Position numbers and translations under genes: made by a program. A stretch of DNA of 64,000 bases from Abyssibius alkaniclasticus (GTDB lineage: Bacteria > Pseudomonadota > Alphaproteobacteria > Rhodobacterales > Rhodobacteraceae), in contig NZ_CP095732.1 in NCBI RefSeq assembly GCF_020447305.1, positions 2,822,501 through 2,886,500 on the forward strand. Reading direction: 5' to 3'. A model generated the notes under the pieces. The model did not search any database. It was not told the DNA's origin and was given only the letters and a program-made list of their open reading frames with translations. Position 1 is the first letter of the stretch. Each line of letters begins with the position of its first letter. Shown piece by piece: positions 19,840 through 29,325 of this stretch.

Positions 19840-20640
19840 TTATGAAAGCAGCTGGTCCATCGTCTTGGACGGGTTGGCGCAACCCGCCTCGCCCACAATC
19901 CGCGCGGGCACACCGGCCACGGTTTTGCAGGGTGGCACTTCTTCCAGCACGACCGAGCCTGCCGCAATCCGGCTGCAATGGCCCACCTTGATATTGCCCA
20001 GAATCTTGGCTCCGGCCCCGATCAGCACACCATCGGCGATTTTCGGGTGCCGGTCGCTATCCTGCTTGCCCGTGCCGCCCAATGTCACCGAATGCAGCAT
20101 CGACACATTGTCGCCCACTACGGCGGTTTCACCAATCACAATGGAATGGGCATGGTCAATCATCAGCCCCTGGCCGATTTTGGCCGCCGGGTGGATGTCG
20201 ACGCCGAACACTTCGCTGGCGCGCATCTGGATGAAATAGGCCATATCCTTGCGCCCCTGCCGCCACAGCCAGTTGGCCACACGATGCGCCTGCACGGCCT
20301 GAAACCCCTTGAAATACAAAAGCGGCTGGATAAACCGATGGCAGGCCGGGTCGCGATCGAAAATCGCCACAATATCGGCCCGCGCCGCCTGCCCCAGCCA
20401 GCTATCGTTCTCATAGGCTTCAAGGCATACCTCGCGCAACACCGCTTCGGTCATCTCTCCCGAGGCCAGCTTTTGTGCAATGCGATGCGCCAAGGCCGCC
20501 TCAAGCGATTTGTGGTGGATGACACCGGCAAAAATCATTCCGCCCAGCGCGGCTTCATCGGCAACAATTGCTTGCGCCTCGTCCTGAATCTGGCTCCAGA
20601 CAGGGTCGACTCGGGCAATTTTCGGGTTGGTCTTGTTCAT
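19840..20640 (-). CDS. cysE: Serine O-acetyltransferase
   Basis: Makes O-acetylserine from serine and acetyl-CoA, the first step of cysteine synthesis. 266 residues: N-terminal helical domain and a left-handed beta-helix of hexapeptide repeats (from DIHPAAKIGQGLMIDHAHSIVIGETAVVG). The catalytic D and H (DHAHS) and the glycine-rich HSVTLGGTGK loop are present. It lies immediately downstream of the GTA cluster in the same direction, as I recall for R. capsulatus. Confidence 0.96.
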   Translation of the reverse strand: MNKTNPKIARVDPVWSQIQDEAQAIVADEAALGGMIFAGVIHHKSLEAALAHRIAQKLASGEMTEAVLREVCLEAYENDSWLGQAARADIVAIFDRDPACHRFIQPLLYFKGFQAVQAHRVANWLWRQGRKDMAYFIQMRASEVFGVDIHPAAKIGQGLMIDHAHSIVIGETAVVGDNVSMLHSVTLGGTGKQDSDRHPKIADGVLIGAGAKILGNIKVGHCSRIAAGSVVLEEVPPCKTVAGVPARIVGEAGCANPSKTMDQLLS

Positions 20641-20719
20641 TTCAGGCTCCGCTTTCGGCGTTTCACCCTAAATCATAGCAAATCTGCCCCGCGTCAACCA
20701 CCTGTTGGCAAACAGTTCG

Positions 20720-21436
20720 TTACACCGCACGCGGCACCTGCAGCGCCATGTAATGCACCGCCAGCAAAACCTCGCCGCCCGCAAGGCTGCCACCCTCGCC
20801 GCTCAGCACCAGCGGCGTGGGCGCATAATAGGCTTGTGGCTGGCCGGTTACCCCCAAAGCATAGGCGTTCAACCCCAGGCCAAGCCCGGCACCATAGCGG
20901 TTATCGGCGCCCGCAACACCCAGCCGCCAGCCGGTCAGCCCGGCGCCCGTAATGGCCGAAGTCACCCGCCCGGTCACGCCAATCACCACCGCGTTCTGCG
21001 GGATGATTGCTGCTGTCGTGCTGGTCGCACCGGCGCCGATCACATGGCTCACCTCGGCAATCTGCCCCAGCGTCGCCGCCCCGCTTGCTTGCAGGCTCTG
21101 CGCATCGGCAACCCAGGCTGCCCCATCGAACACCGCGCGGCCTTTGCTGGCCTCATCCCAGGCCACCCAGCCAAGGCGCGGGGCAACGAAGCTCCAGCCG
21201 CCATTGCTGGCAATGGCGATCTGCCCCGCCTGCCCGGCCCAGGCGCCGCTTGGCGCGGCCCCCAGCCCATATGCCGCCCCGTCAACGGCGCTGGCGGGCG
21301 GTGTGTTCACCCCAAGCGCCACCAGCCGCAACTGCGCCAGTGCATCCAGCCGCGCCAAAGCCTCGTTCACGGTCACATGCTTTTGCGCCTGCCCCGGCAC
21401 GATCAGCGGCAGGTTCAGGTTATAGCTTTCAGACAT
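20720..21436 (-). CDS. GTA distal tail protein with DUF2793 domain
   Basis: A 238-residue protein: the N-terminal part (SYNLNLPLIVPGQAQKHVTVNEALARLD) and the following GAW/W-rich repeats match DUF2793, a domain found in tail-fibre or host-contact proteins at the end of GTA clusters. The C-terminal half is Ala/Gly/Thr-rich and beta-prone. The ATG at 21436 has AAGGAAAA upstream and overlaps the g15 end by 8 bp. Probably a receptor-binding or adhesion part of the particle. Confidence 0.8.
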   Translation of the reverse strand: MSESYNLNLPLIVPGQAQKHVTVNEALARLDALAQLRLVALGVNTPPASAVDGAAYGLGAAPSGAWAGQAGQIAIASNGGWSFVAPRLGWVAWDEASKGRAVFDGAAWVADAQSLQASGAATLGQIAEVSHVIGAGATSTTAAIIPQNAVVIGVTGRVTSAITGAGLTGWRLGVAGADNRYGAGLGLGLNAYALGVTGQPQAYYAPTPLVLSGEGGSLAGGEVLLAVHYMALQVPRAV

Positions 21437-24400
21437 ACACAGTTTTCCTTGCAACAAGGCCCGCGCCGATGCTGGCGGAAAGTTGGGCAATTTCAAATTC
21501 AAAGCTTGGGGTTGCGCCATCGGCGGCCATCGCCGCCGCACTATAGGTAAAGGCGGGGCTGCTCAGCGCCACGTCGCGCCGCAGTTCACCGCCCACGAAA
21601 ATCCGCAGACGATAGGCCTCCGCCTCCTCGCCCAGCGGAATATCGCCCGCAAGCCAGCTGTCATTGTCAAGCCGGCCCCGCCGGATCCAGCTCAGCACCA
21701 AATCGCTTCCCTGCTTGCTGGCGCGCAAATGCACCGGCGCATAGGGGCGCAAGCCGGCACCTTCATGCGTGGCCTCAAATGCATGGTAGCGCATATCGTC
21801 ATAGGGGCGGTTGGCCGGGCCAATGCGATACTGCCGCGCAGCGCCAATCTGGCCGAGGCTGAAGTCAGGCTGCGCTTGCGCGCCATCCAGCAGCACAAAA
21901 TCGGCCCCTGCCGGCACTATCTCCGGCATCAGCGCATCGGTCCCGCGCTGGCCGCGCAGCAGCCCATCCAGCCTATAGGTCAGCGGGGCAATCAATTCAG
22001 CCGTTTCAAACTGGATGATCTCCCACGCATCCCCCAGCCGCAACGCCGCCGCATTTGCCCCGCCCAGCACATCAAGCGGCGCGCGGCTTTGCAACTGGCC
22101 CAGGTCGAGCTTCACCTCCAGCCCCGCGCCACGCTGCCAGCGCCCCGGCATGGCGGCGGGCAAGTCCTGTTGCGTTTTACCCAGCACCATGCTGCGTGTC
22201 AGCGTGCCGACCAGTTCAAACCCGCTGCTGGCTGCCGCACTCAGCACCGAAACAGCGCCCGGCCAGGGCGCGGCGGCAACCCCCATATAGGGCGCGTGCG
22301 GCACATCGCTTTCGGCCAGAAGCGGCAGGTCCAGCAGCATCCCGTAAACCGGCCCCGCCGTGCTGATCCCGCCCCGCTCATGTCGGCGCAGCGTCATAGG
22401 CGCAGCCTTGTAAACACCGGGCTCAACCCGCACCGCGCTCATCCGCCGTTCGCCCATATCTTCAATGCGATCAATGCGATAGGCGGCCGTTTCGCCGCTA
22501 TGGCGCAACCGCACCACATCGCCCGCATCCAGCGCCAATTGCGATGGCGGCAGCGCAAACTGCACCGCATCGCGCGCCACGCGTGCCTCGTTCAGCCAGC
22601 GTTCGGCAATGGCTTGCGCCTGGCCCATGCCCAGCACAAGCCCCAGCCCCGAATGGCTTACCTCCGGGCTCTGCGCATCGGGGCGCGCCGCCTCGGCCGC
22701 GCCCGATTGATAGGCATTATCCCCCTCGAAAAAGCTGATCCGCACACGTGCCGGCGCATCCTCGCCACGCTGAAACTGCACCGGGCTCGGGGTATCCTCG
22801 CCCAGTGCCATGCCTTCGGCTTCCAGCGTCAGCAAGGCGCGCCCGTCGCGGGTGGCAAAGGCAAAGCCGCCCGCGCGTTCAATCGCATCAAAGCCATAGG
22901 CCAGCATCAGCGGCTGCAAGGCCTGCCGCGCGCTTTCATCGCCCTGCAAAATATACCCCTGCACCGCGCCATGAAGCGCCGATATATCCACCGCCGACAG
23001 CCCGGCATAGGCGCAGATCTCGGCCACGACACCGGCCAGCGATACCTGCCCGACACGCCCGTTTAGCCAATGCCCGCGCGCATGGTTTTCGGCATCCGAC
23101 CACAGGCTTTGCCGCGCCGGAAAGGCCGGCCAGGGCCGCGTGTCCCAGGCCCATAAATGCGCGCGGCCCATGTCCAGCATCCGGCCCTCATAATGCGGGC
23201 TTTGCGGGTTGTTCGCCGCATCGCCCCAATAGCCCAGCATCGCCTGAATATAGGCCGCCTGAATCGCGTCATCCGGGGCGCCGGATGAAAAATACGGCAC
23301 CGCCGATTCCGACGATTTCGCATCATAAAACACATTCGGCTGGTTGGTGCCCTTGTCAATCGCCGCGCAGCCAAGCTCCGTAAACCAGATCGGCTTGGAT
23401 TGCGGCACCCAGTCGGTATAGCCGCTTTGGCGCACGCCGTTCAGGCGGTTGGAATGCGGCAGGCGCCACCAGCTGCGAATATCCTTGGCGCGGTAAATCC
23501 ACGGCTCACCATAGGCGCCGTCTTCAATCGGGCGGCGCCGTTGCAGTTTGCGCGCCTCGTCATTGGCGTAATACCAGTCGAAATACTCGCCGCCCTCGAT
23601 ATTGCCCTGCAAATAATCCAGCGCATAAATCGAACCCGCCTGCGCATCTGCATGGCCATCCGCGTCGCGCCAGTCCGAAAGCGGCAGGTAATTGTCGATG
23701 CCGATGAAGTCGATCGTGTCATCCGCCCAAAGCGGGTCCAGATGAAACAGCACATCGCCATCGCCCGCCGCATAGGCGCCATATTCCGACCAGTCGGCGG
23801 CATAGGAAATTTTCACCCCCGCCCCCAGAATGGCGCGCACATCGGCCGCCAGCACGCGCAGCGCATCAACAGCCGGAAAGTCGTTCTGCCCGGCGCGAAT
23901 CCGCGTCAGCCCGCGCAATTCGCTGCCAATCAAGAACGCATCCACACCGCCCGCCGCCGCGCATAGATGCGCATAGTGCAGAATGAAGCGCCGATAGGAA
24001 AATTCCGCCGGGCCGGAATAGCTTACCTGCCCGTTGCTCACCGTAAAATCACCCGCCTGCGCGGTGCCGAAAAACGCCGCAACCTCATCGGCGGCCTGCG
24101 CGTTCATCTGCGGGCTGCCTGCCTGCCCCGCGGCCAGCGAGGTCGTGATCCGCCCGCGCCACGGAAATACCGGCTGGCCCGCCGTGCCGCTATAAGGGTC
24201 GGTCAGCGTGTTGCCGGGGGCAATGTCCATCAGCACGAAGGGGTAAAATGTTACCGCCTTGCCCGCATCTTTCAGCGCGGCAATCGCCTGCAGCACCGAA
24301 GTATCACTCGGCGTGCCGCCATAATTCGGCCGCCCGTCAGTCTGGCTGATCAGCCGCGCAGCGGCACGGTCCATCCCGTTCACCCGCCAGGGCATCGGTG

Positions 24401-25316
24401 TGCCATCCACCGCGTTTTGCTCAACCGCCGGGTAAATCTCGCATGTATCGCAGCGCAGATCATTGCCGAACCAGCTCACGACAAGCGAGGTTGCGCCCAC
24501 ATTGGGCAGCTCCCCCGCCATCTGCTCCAGCGAGGCGGTAAAATCCACATCGCCCGTGTCGCCATTGCTGTTGGCGCTGCGGCTCGTGCCACGGCTTTCC
24601 TCAAAATACACCGGCTCGGTGGCCAGCGCATATTCCCCCGTGCCGGGGATCAGCGCGACCGCCTCGATCAGGTCGCGCGGCGCCGGGGTATCGGATTTTG
24701 TCGCGCGCATCACTTCAAAATTGAACTGCGGAATCCGGTTGCCAAACTGTGTCAGGTCCAGATCTTCAAACACAACATAGGCGGTGCCACGGTAGGCAGG
24801 CGCCAGCCCCGCACCTTCCACCGCCTCGATCGCCGGGTCCGGCATCTGGCTTTCGCCGCCCTTGTGCAGGCGCCACGACATGCCACTTGTATCCAGCAAG
24901 TTGCCATCGGCCCAAATGCGGCCAATGCGCGAAACCTCGCCCTCGCACAAGGCCACGGCAAGGCTGATCGAATAGCTGTAATCGCGCCGCGTCGGGCCAA
25001 CCGCCATGCCCTTGCCGCTGCCGCTTGTCGCGACATGCTCGTAAAACCGGCTCGACCAGATCACATGGCCGGCAACACGCACGCGCCCGAAAATGCGCGC
25101 CATGCTCTGCCCCTCGCCCGAGCCCATGATGCGCAGCTGCTCGACACGCCCGCTTTCCACGGCTTTTGCGCCCGTGCCCAGCAGGCGGTTGTCGATCAGC
25201 TTGCCCGCCACACCGCCCGCCGCACGGCCAATCACCGCCGCCGAAATGCCAAGAACCGAGCCGCCAAGGCTTGCCCCAACCGAGGCGCCAACCGCCGAAA
25301 GTAATATCGTCGCCAT
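21429..25316 (-). CDS. GTA g15 homologue: baseplate megatron/host-specificity protein with TIM-barrel domain
   Basis: The largest GTA protein, 1295 residues. The N-terminus is a glycine/alanine-rich hydrophobic stretch (VGASVGASLGGSVLGISAA) seen in baseplate proteins that insert into the envelope. The centre holds a glycoside-hydrolase-like TIM barrel (DFIGIDNYLPLSDWRDADGHADA, WFTELGCAAIDKGTNQPN), and the C-terminal third resembles phage tail-tip protein J-like modules. In the R. capsulatus particle this protein forms the central baseplate hub. Shares one base with g14. Confidence 0.93.
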   Translation of the reverse strand: MATILLSAVGASVGASLGGSVLGISAAVIGRAAGGVAGKLIDNRLLGTGAKAVESGRVEQLRIMGSGEGQSMARIFGRVRVAGHVIWSSRFYEHVATSGSGKGMAVGPTRRDYSYSISLAVALCEGEVSRIGRIWADGNLLDTSGMSWRLHKGGESQMPDPAIEAVEGAGLAPAYRGTAYVVFEDLDLTQFGNRIPQFNFEVMRATKSDTPAPRDLIEAVALIPGTGEYALATEPVYFEESRGTSRSANSNGDTGDVDFTASLEQMAGELPNVGATSLVVSWFGNDLRCDTCEIYPAVEQNAVDGTPMPWRVNGMDRAAARLISQTDGRPNYGGTPSDTSVLQAIAALKDAGKAVTFYPFVLMDIAPGNTLTDPYSGTAGQPVFPWRGRITTSLAAGQAGSPQMNAQAADEVAAFFGTAQAGDFTVSNGQVSYSGPAEFSYRRFILHYAHLCAAAGGVDAFLIGSELRGLTRIRAGQNDFPAVDALRVLAADVRAILGAGVKISYAADWSEYGAYAAGDGDVLFHLDPLWADDTIDFIGIDNYLPLSDWRDADGHADAQAGSIYALDYLQGNIEGGEYFDWYYANDEARKLQRRRPIEDGAYGEPWIYRAKDIRSWWRLPHSNRLNGVRQSGYTDWVPQSKPIWFTELGCAAIDKGTNQPNVFYDAKSSESAVPYFSSGAPDDAIQAAYIQAMLGYWGDAANNPQSPHYEGRMLDMGRAHLWAWDTRPWPAFPARQSLWSDAENHARGHWLNGRVGQVSLAGVVAEICAYAGLSAVDISALHGAVQGYILQGDESARQALQPLMLAYGFDAIERAGGFAFATRDGRALLTLEAEGMALGEDTPSPVQFQRGEDAPARVRISFFEGDNAYQSGAAEAARPDAQSPEVSHSGLGLVLGMGQAQAIAERWLNEARVARDAVQFALPPSQLALDAGDVVRLRHSGETAAYRIDRIEDMGERRMSAVRVEPGVYKAAPMTLRRHERGGISTAGPVYGMLLDLPLLAESDVPHAPYMGVAAAPWPGAVSVLSAAASSGFELVGTLTRSMVLGKTQQDLPAAMPGRWQRGAGLEVKLDLGQLQSRAPLDVLGGANAAALRLGDAWEIIQFETAELIAPLTYRLDGLLRGQRGTDALMPEIVPAGADFVLLDGAQAQPDFSLGQIGAARQYRIGPANRPYDDMRYHAFEATHEGAGLRPYAPVHLRASKQGSDLVLSWIRRGRLDNDSWLAGDIPLGEEAEAYRLRIFVGGELRRDVALSSPAFTYSAAAMAADGATPSFEFEIAQLSASIGAGLVARKTVYV

Positions 25317-25759
25317 TATTCGCTCCTGTCGGGAAACCGGAAATGCCCGGCAATGCGCCGCGCCCAGGCCGGCGTGAGTGATGATTCAACAACCCCCCGC
25401 CCGCTATAGGCGTGGATCAGGCTGCACGGGGCGCTTTGGCCAAGAATCGCCAAATGCTTGGCCGGCCCGTTGCTGCGCATCCGCAGCACCAGCACATCGC
25501 CGGTTTGCAATTCCGGCCCGGCGGGCAACAGCAACTTGCGCGCTCCGTCCAGCAACGCCTCGCGCCCATCGCATTCGCCCCAATCGGGGGTATAGGCGGG
25601 CAGCGCCATCGGTTCGCCCCCGTAAAGCGCACGCCACACGCCGCGCAACAGGCCCAAACAATCGGCCCCCGCGCCCTTGCAACTGGCCTGGTGCTGATAG
25701 GGGGTGCCCAGCCAGCCCCGCGCAATCTCTGCCGCCGCGCGGCCGGTTTCAGCGCCCAT
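25316..25759 (-). CDS. GTA g14 homologue: NlpC/P60 peptidoglycan peptidase
   Basis: A 147-residue NlpC/P60 cysteine peptidase of phage tail tips. Catalytic Cys34 in GADCLGLLRG, His in AKHLAIL, and a further His in LIHAYSGRG. It should cut the peptide stem of recipient peptidoglycan to let DNA pass. Overlaps g13 by 11 bp. Confidence 0.92.
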   Translation of the reverse strand: MGAETGRAAAEIARGWLGTPYQHQASCKGAGADCLGLLRGVWRALYGGEPMALPAYTPDWGECDGREALLDGARKLLLPAGPELQTGDVLVLRMRSNGPAKHLAILGQSAPCSLIHAYSGRGVVESSLTPAWARRIAGHFRFPDRSE

Positions 25760-26639
25760 TCAGCAGCTTTCCGCCGTCATGCACGGTTTTGTCATCCGGC
25801 ACGGCTGTCACCCAGTCTTCGCCCGGAATATGCGGAAACCCCCTGAAATTCAGCAGGTTGGCGAATTTTGTTCGGCAGGTCTCGGCCCGTTTGTCGCAGC
25901 CGGCAATCAGCCGCAGCGCATCGCCCGGTGCAGGCGTCAGCGTGGCATCGTCCCACAGCTCCAGCACATGGCCATCCTCATGCGGGCTGTCATCGCGGAT
26001 CAGGCTGCGCAGCCCGGCAAGTTTTCCGCTCTGCCATTCTGCATAGCCGCGCGAAAACCAGCCCGGCTCAAGGCCCGTTGCCGCCACAATCAGCCGGCGC
26101 GCCCCGTCCTGGCGGATTAGCGCACGCGCCAGCACATAGGGTGCTTCCAGCGCCACTCCGCAGCGCGTATCGCCAAGGCTGGCATCGCAATTCGGCACAT
26201 AGGCGCGGCCCATTTTCTGGTTCAGATCATCGGCCAGCCCGCGCAGCTCCGCCTCAAAGGCCACGGCCCCGCGCTCGATCTCGCCAAGCCGGCCACGAAA
26301 CTGCAAAATCCGGTTTTCCGGCACCTGCCAGTCGACCAGATACAGCCTTACCTCGGCCCGATCATAGCGGCCCGCCAGAATGTCTTCCTCGCGCAAGCCC
26401 GCCGCCGAAAGCGCGCCAAAGGCCTGCGCATTATCCACGGCAAGCCCGGTTGCGGTTTCAACGGCGCTGCCCGTCAGCCCGGTTTCGGCCAGATAGGTAT
26501 CGCCATCAAAACGCAGATCGCGGTCATGGTCGGTAAAGCCCATGCGTTGCCCATCGGCGCGCACCACCAGCCAGCAACGGCAGAAATGGCTGGCCCCGCT
26601 GGCCAGTTCCGCCGCCAGTTCTTGTGAAAATTCGCGCAT
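25749..26639 (-). CDS. GTA g13 homologue: DUF2163/baseplate hub protein
   Basis: A 296-residue protein with the DUF2163 N-terminus (RADGQRMGFTDHDRDLRFDG) and the C-terminal phage BR0599-like domain (PGDALRLIAGCDKRAETCRTKFANLLNFRGFPHIPGED) with its Cys pairs, which in structures of GTA particles bind an iron-sulfur cluster or structural metal. Position and length match R. capsulatus g13. Confidence 0.92.
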   Translation of the reverse strand: MREFSQELAAELASGASHFCRCWLVVRADGQRMGFTDHDRDLRFDGDTYLAETGLTGSAVETATGLAVDNAQAFGALSAAGLREEDILAGRYDRAEVRLYLVDWQVPENRILQFRGRLGEIERGAVAFEAELRGLADDLNQKMGRAYVPNCDASLGDTRCGVALEAPYVLARALIRQDGARRLIVAATGLEPGWFSRGYAEWQSGKLAGLRSLIRDDSPHEDGHVLELWDDATLTPAPGDALRLIAGCDKRAETCRTKFANLLNFRGFPHIPGEDWVTAVPDDKTVHDGGKLLNGR

Positions 26640-27271
26640 TAAACCCGCACCTCCACCACCGGAATCGCCGGAATTTCGCCCGCTTCGAACCCGGCATAGC
26701 TCACCGCTATCCGGTCGGTGTCAAAGCGCACGGGCACGTCAAATTCAAAGCCTGCGGTAATCGGCGCCCCCAAGGGCGGTGCATCCGGAAAGCTGACCAG
26801 ACCCGTGGCATAATCCACGCTGAATCCCTCGCCCTCGACCAGTTCATCACCATCCAGGGCTATGGAAACACTGGGCGCAATCGGCTTGGATATCCGCCGC
26901 CTATGGCTATGCCCGCCAGAGGTATAGAGCTTAACCAGTTCAAAAACCGTGCGCACGTCATCGCCCGTGGCGATCAACTGGTCATACGGGCCGGGGCGTT
27001 CGGAAGGGGCGCAGCTTTTGTAATCCGTCCAGTCTTTCCAGCGAAACCCGTAAAGCTGGCCCTGTCGCGCCTCGAAAAACGCCACAGCCTCGGCCAGATC
27101 GTCGAGCGAGCGCATCCCGAGCCCGGCATCATAGCGCCGCCGCGATTGCGCCCAGGGGCTGTTGCGCTCTTCAAACCCGTTGGCCAGCGTCACAATTTCG
27201 GTGCGGCGCTCCGGCCCGCCCAGCGCCCCGAAAGACAGGCTGGCCGGAAAGCGAATATCGTGAAAATTCAT
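26639..27271 (-). CDS. GTA g12 homologue: distal tail protein (DUF2460)
   Basis: A 210-residue DUF2460 protein (MNFHDIRFPASLSFGALGGPERRTEIVTLANGFEERNSPW; FRWKDWTDYKSC). In the known GTA structure it forms the distal tail ring joining the tube to the baseplate. Its last base is the first of g13, so the two are coupled. Confidence 0.92.
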   Translation of the reverse strand: MNFHDIRFPASLSFGALGGPERRTEIVTLANGFEERNSPWAQSRRRYDAGLGMRSLDDLAEAVAFFEARQGQLYGFRWKDWTDYKSCAPSERPGPYDQLIATGDDVRTVFELVKLYTSGGHSHRRRISKPIAPSVSIALDGDELVEGEGFSVDYATGLVSFPDAPPLGAPITAGFEFDVPVRFDTDRIAVSYAGFEAGEIPAIPVVEVRV

Positions 27272-27282
27272 GCCATCCCCCT

Positions 27283-27945
27283 TTACAGATTGCGTGCGCC
27301 GCGTTGCAGCGCGCGGCTCATTTGCGCGGCGATCTGGCTGCGCGAGCGGGCAAAACTCGGCGCGTCCGGCGTGGTGATGTTCATGGTCACATTCACCTGG
27401 CTGCCGCCGCCGCCGCGCACGCCAAGCCGCCCGTCAGCGCCGCGCGCCAGCGGCATAATCGCCTCGGGCCCGGCCTCGCCCATCAGCCCGGTGCCGCCGC
27501 GCATCGGAAAGGTCGTCGCCCCCTCCACAATGCCGCCACTGGCAAAGGCGCTCACCCGTCCGCTGGTCATCACACCGCCCTGCGCGAACGGCATTATCCC
27601 GCTGATAAGGTTGGTAATTCCGTTGCCAAGCAGGCTGCCCAGCCCGTCGGTCAGCGGCTTCATCGCCTGGCTATAGGCGGTGTTGGACACGCCCCGCGCC
27701 ACGTTCAGCAGCACATCCGACAGTTTCGCGCCGTCAAAGATCAGCGCATCAAAAGCCGTGCCAAGCTGGTTGGAGATGGAACGCGACAGCCCCGCCGTGG
27801 TTTGCACCGCCGCCTCAAGGCTGGCATTCATCCCCGCCATTTCGCGCTGAAAGGCCAGCGTGGCCGATTGCGTGCCGCCGATGCTGGTTTGCAGATCGCC
27901 AAGCAGCGCATCCAGCTGCTCCAGATCCGTTTCGATTTCTGGCAT
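27283..27945 (-). CDS. GTA g11 homologue: tail tape measure protein
   Basis: A 220-residue protein, very short for a tape measure, as expected for the short GTA tail. The N-terminal half is helical (EQLDALLGDLQTSIGG); the C-terminal half has GGVMTSGRVSAFASGGIVEG and GLMGEAGPEAIMPL, a motif shared by many phage tape-measure proteins. Twelve bp between it and g12. Confidence 0.92.
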   Translation of the reverse strand: MPEIETDLEQLDALLGDLQTSIGGTQSATLAFQREMAGMNASLEAAVQTTAGLSRSISNQLGTAFDALIFDGAKLSDVLLNVARGVSNTAYSQAMKPLTDGLGSLLGNGITNLISGIMPFAQGGVMTSGRVSAFASGGIVEGATTFPMRGGTGLMGEAGPEAIMPLARGADGRLGVRGGGGSQVNVTMNITTPDAPSFARSRSQIAAQMSRALQRGARNL

Positions 27946-27959
27946 GGTTTATCCTTAAA

Positions 27960-28157
27960 CTAATCTGGTTTCACCGCATCCGGATGGGCCTGCATCAGCG
28001 CGCGCAGCCCGGCGCGGCTCAACCCACGCTCGGCCGGGCCAAGGGCTTCGGCCATCAGGCTCAGCTCGGCCGGGGTCAGCGCCCAAAAGGCATCGGGTGT
28101 CAGCCGCAGCCCGACAAGCCCCAGGCGCATCAGCGCGGGCCAGTCGATTTTGCTCAT
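27960..28157 (-). CDS. GTA g10.1 homologue: tail assembly chaperone
   Basis: A 65-residue protein beginning MSKIDWPALMRLGLVGLRL with the PDAFWALTPAELSLMAEA motif of the small rcc01693.1-like phage tail assembly chaperone family. Overlaps the end of g10 by 4 bp. With g10 it should bind the tape measure while the tail tube grows. Confidence 0.88.
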   Translation of the reverse strand: MSKIDWPALMRLGLVGLRLTPDAFWALTPAELSLMAEALGPAERGLSRAGLRALMQAHPDAVKPD

Positions 28158-28474
28158 GCAGCCTCGGTCGAAAATGTCACGCGCAGCAACTCGGCCGCAG
28201 CGCGCGCAGCGCCCAGCGGCCCGCCCTCGATGCTGGCCGCCATCAGCGCCTCACGCGTCATCGGCGCACCGCCGCCCTCAAGCCCGGCCAGCAGCAGCGC
28301 AATCACATCGGCGGCCTTGAAGCGCCCGCCCTCGAAGCGCTCGACCAGCGCCACAAGGCTGTCGGCCCCCAAATCGGCCTCCAGCCCGGCCAAAGCCGCC
28401 AGGTTCAGCCGCATCACGCGCGCCACGCCGTCCAGCTTCAGCGCCACTTCGCCACGAAACCGGTTCACGCTCAT
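28154..28474 (-). CDS. GTA g10 homologue: tail assembly protein
   Basis: A 106-residue GTA-specific family protein (MSVNRFRGEVALKLDGVARVMRLNLAALAGLEADLG), which resembles the gpG/GTA-gp10 tail assembly chaperones. Overlaps both neighbours by 4 bp, consistent with tight translational coupling in a single transcript. Confidence 0.9.
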   Translation of the reverse strand: MSVNRFRGEVALKLDGVARVMRLNLAALAGLEADLGADSLVALVERFEGGRFKAADVIALLLAGLEGGGAPMTREALMAASIEGGPLGAARAAAELLRVTFSTEAA

Positions 28475-28884
28475 GCCGCCACCCAGGCCAGCGCACCCGC
28501 CGAGGCCAGCGCCATCTCATAGGTGGCTTCCGCATCATGCTGGCCTGCATATTCAAGCGAGGTTATCTGGAACGGCCCGGTGATCGTGCCGAAATCCGGA
28601 ATGATGATCTGGAAATCCGGCACTTCGCCGTCAAAAAACACCTGCCGCGCGCGGGCATCGGCGTCGCTGTCCAGAAACACGCCCGAGCCGGAAAGCGTGG
28701 CCTGCCGCATCCCCGCCCCGCCCAAAAGCTCGCGCCAGCCGCCGCTGCTTTCGATATTGCTCACATCGACCGTTTGCGCATTGAAGGCGATGCGCTGCGC
28801 GCGCAGCCCGCCCAATGTCGTGTAGTCACCAGTGCCGGTCATGTCGATCTTGATCAGCAGATCCTTGCCTTTTTGGGCTGTCAT
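28471..28884 (-). CDS. GTA g9 homologue: major tail tube protein
   Basis: A 137-residue major tail protein of the TP901-1/GTA type (KGKDLLIKIDMTGTGDYTTLGGLRAQRIAFNAQTVDVSN at the front, GPFQITSLEYAGQHDAEATYEMALASAG at the end). It forms the stacked hexamer rings of the tail tube. Confidence 0.93.
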   Translation of the reverse strand: MTAQKGKDLLIKIDMTGTGDYTTLGGLRAQRIAFNAQTVDVSNIESSGGWRELLGGAGMRQATLSGSGVFLDSDADARARQVFFDGEVPDFQIIIPDFGTITGPFQITSLEYAGQHDAEATYEMALASAGALAWVAA

Positions 28885-28908
28885 ATCGGAAATCCTTCTG
28901 CGTTAGGG

Positions 28909-29325
28909 TCAGGCGCTTTGCACAAGCGCGCGGAAAGTCAAATCTATGCTGCGCCCGCCCGGCGCGGGTTTGCGCCCGGTCCGGGCCCGGAAAAACTGCA
29001 ACTGCACCAAATGCCCGGCGGCAAGCGCAAGGTCGGCACCATCCAGCGCCGCGCAAACCGCGCCCGCCACGGCCTTGGCATCGGCAAAGCCCGCAGCGTC
29101 GGAATAGATGCTTACCACCAGATCGTGCCGGGCGGCGGAATGGGTCGATGACGACCGGTCGCGCACCTGCTCATCGCCGATCAGCACATAGGGCGTGGCG
29201 CTGGCCTCCAGTGCTTCGGGCGGGGCATCATAAACCCGCCCGCCGATCAGCGCGGCCAGCCCGGCATCGCCCTGAAGCGCGCCAAACACCGCCTCTTGCA
29301 ACGGGGCTGCGGAAAAATAGCTCAT
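28909..29325 (-). CDS. GTA g8 homologue: tail terminator (DUF3168)
   Basis: A 138-residue DUF3168 protein (LQEAVFGALQGDAGLAALIGGRVYDAPPE). It caps the tail tube and joins it to the head. The start at 29325 has GAGGAGG nearby and overlaps the g7 stop (ATGA); longer in-frame extensions upstream overlap g7 and are not credible. Confidence 0.92.
   Translation of the reverse strand: MSYFSAAPLQEAVFGALQGDAGLAALIGGRVYDAPPEALEASATPYVLIGDEQVRDRSSSTHSAARHDLVVSIYSDAAGFADAKAVAGAVCAALDGADLALAAGHLVQLQFFRARTGRKPAPGGRSIDLTFRALVQSA

Noticed and set aside
23967-25304. Long plus-strand frames over the GTA g15 gene
   Set aside because: Arg/Ala/Pro/His-rich shadow translation of a well-supported minus-strand gene; no domain.
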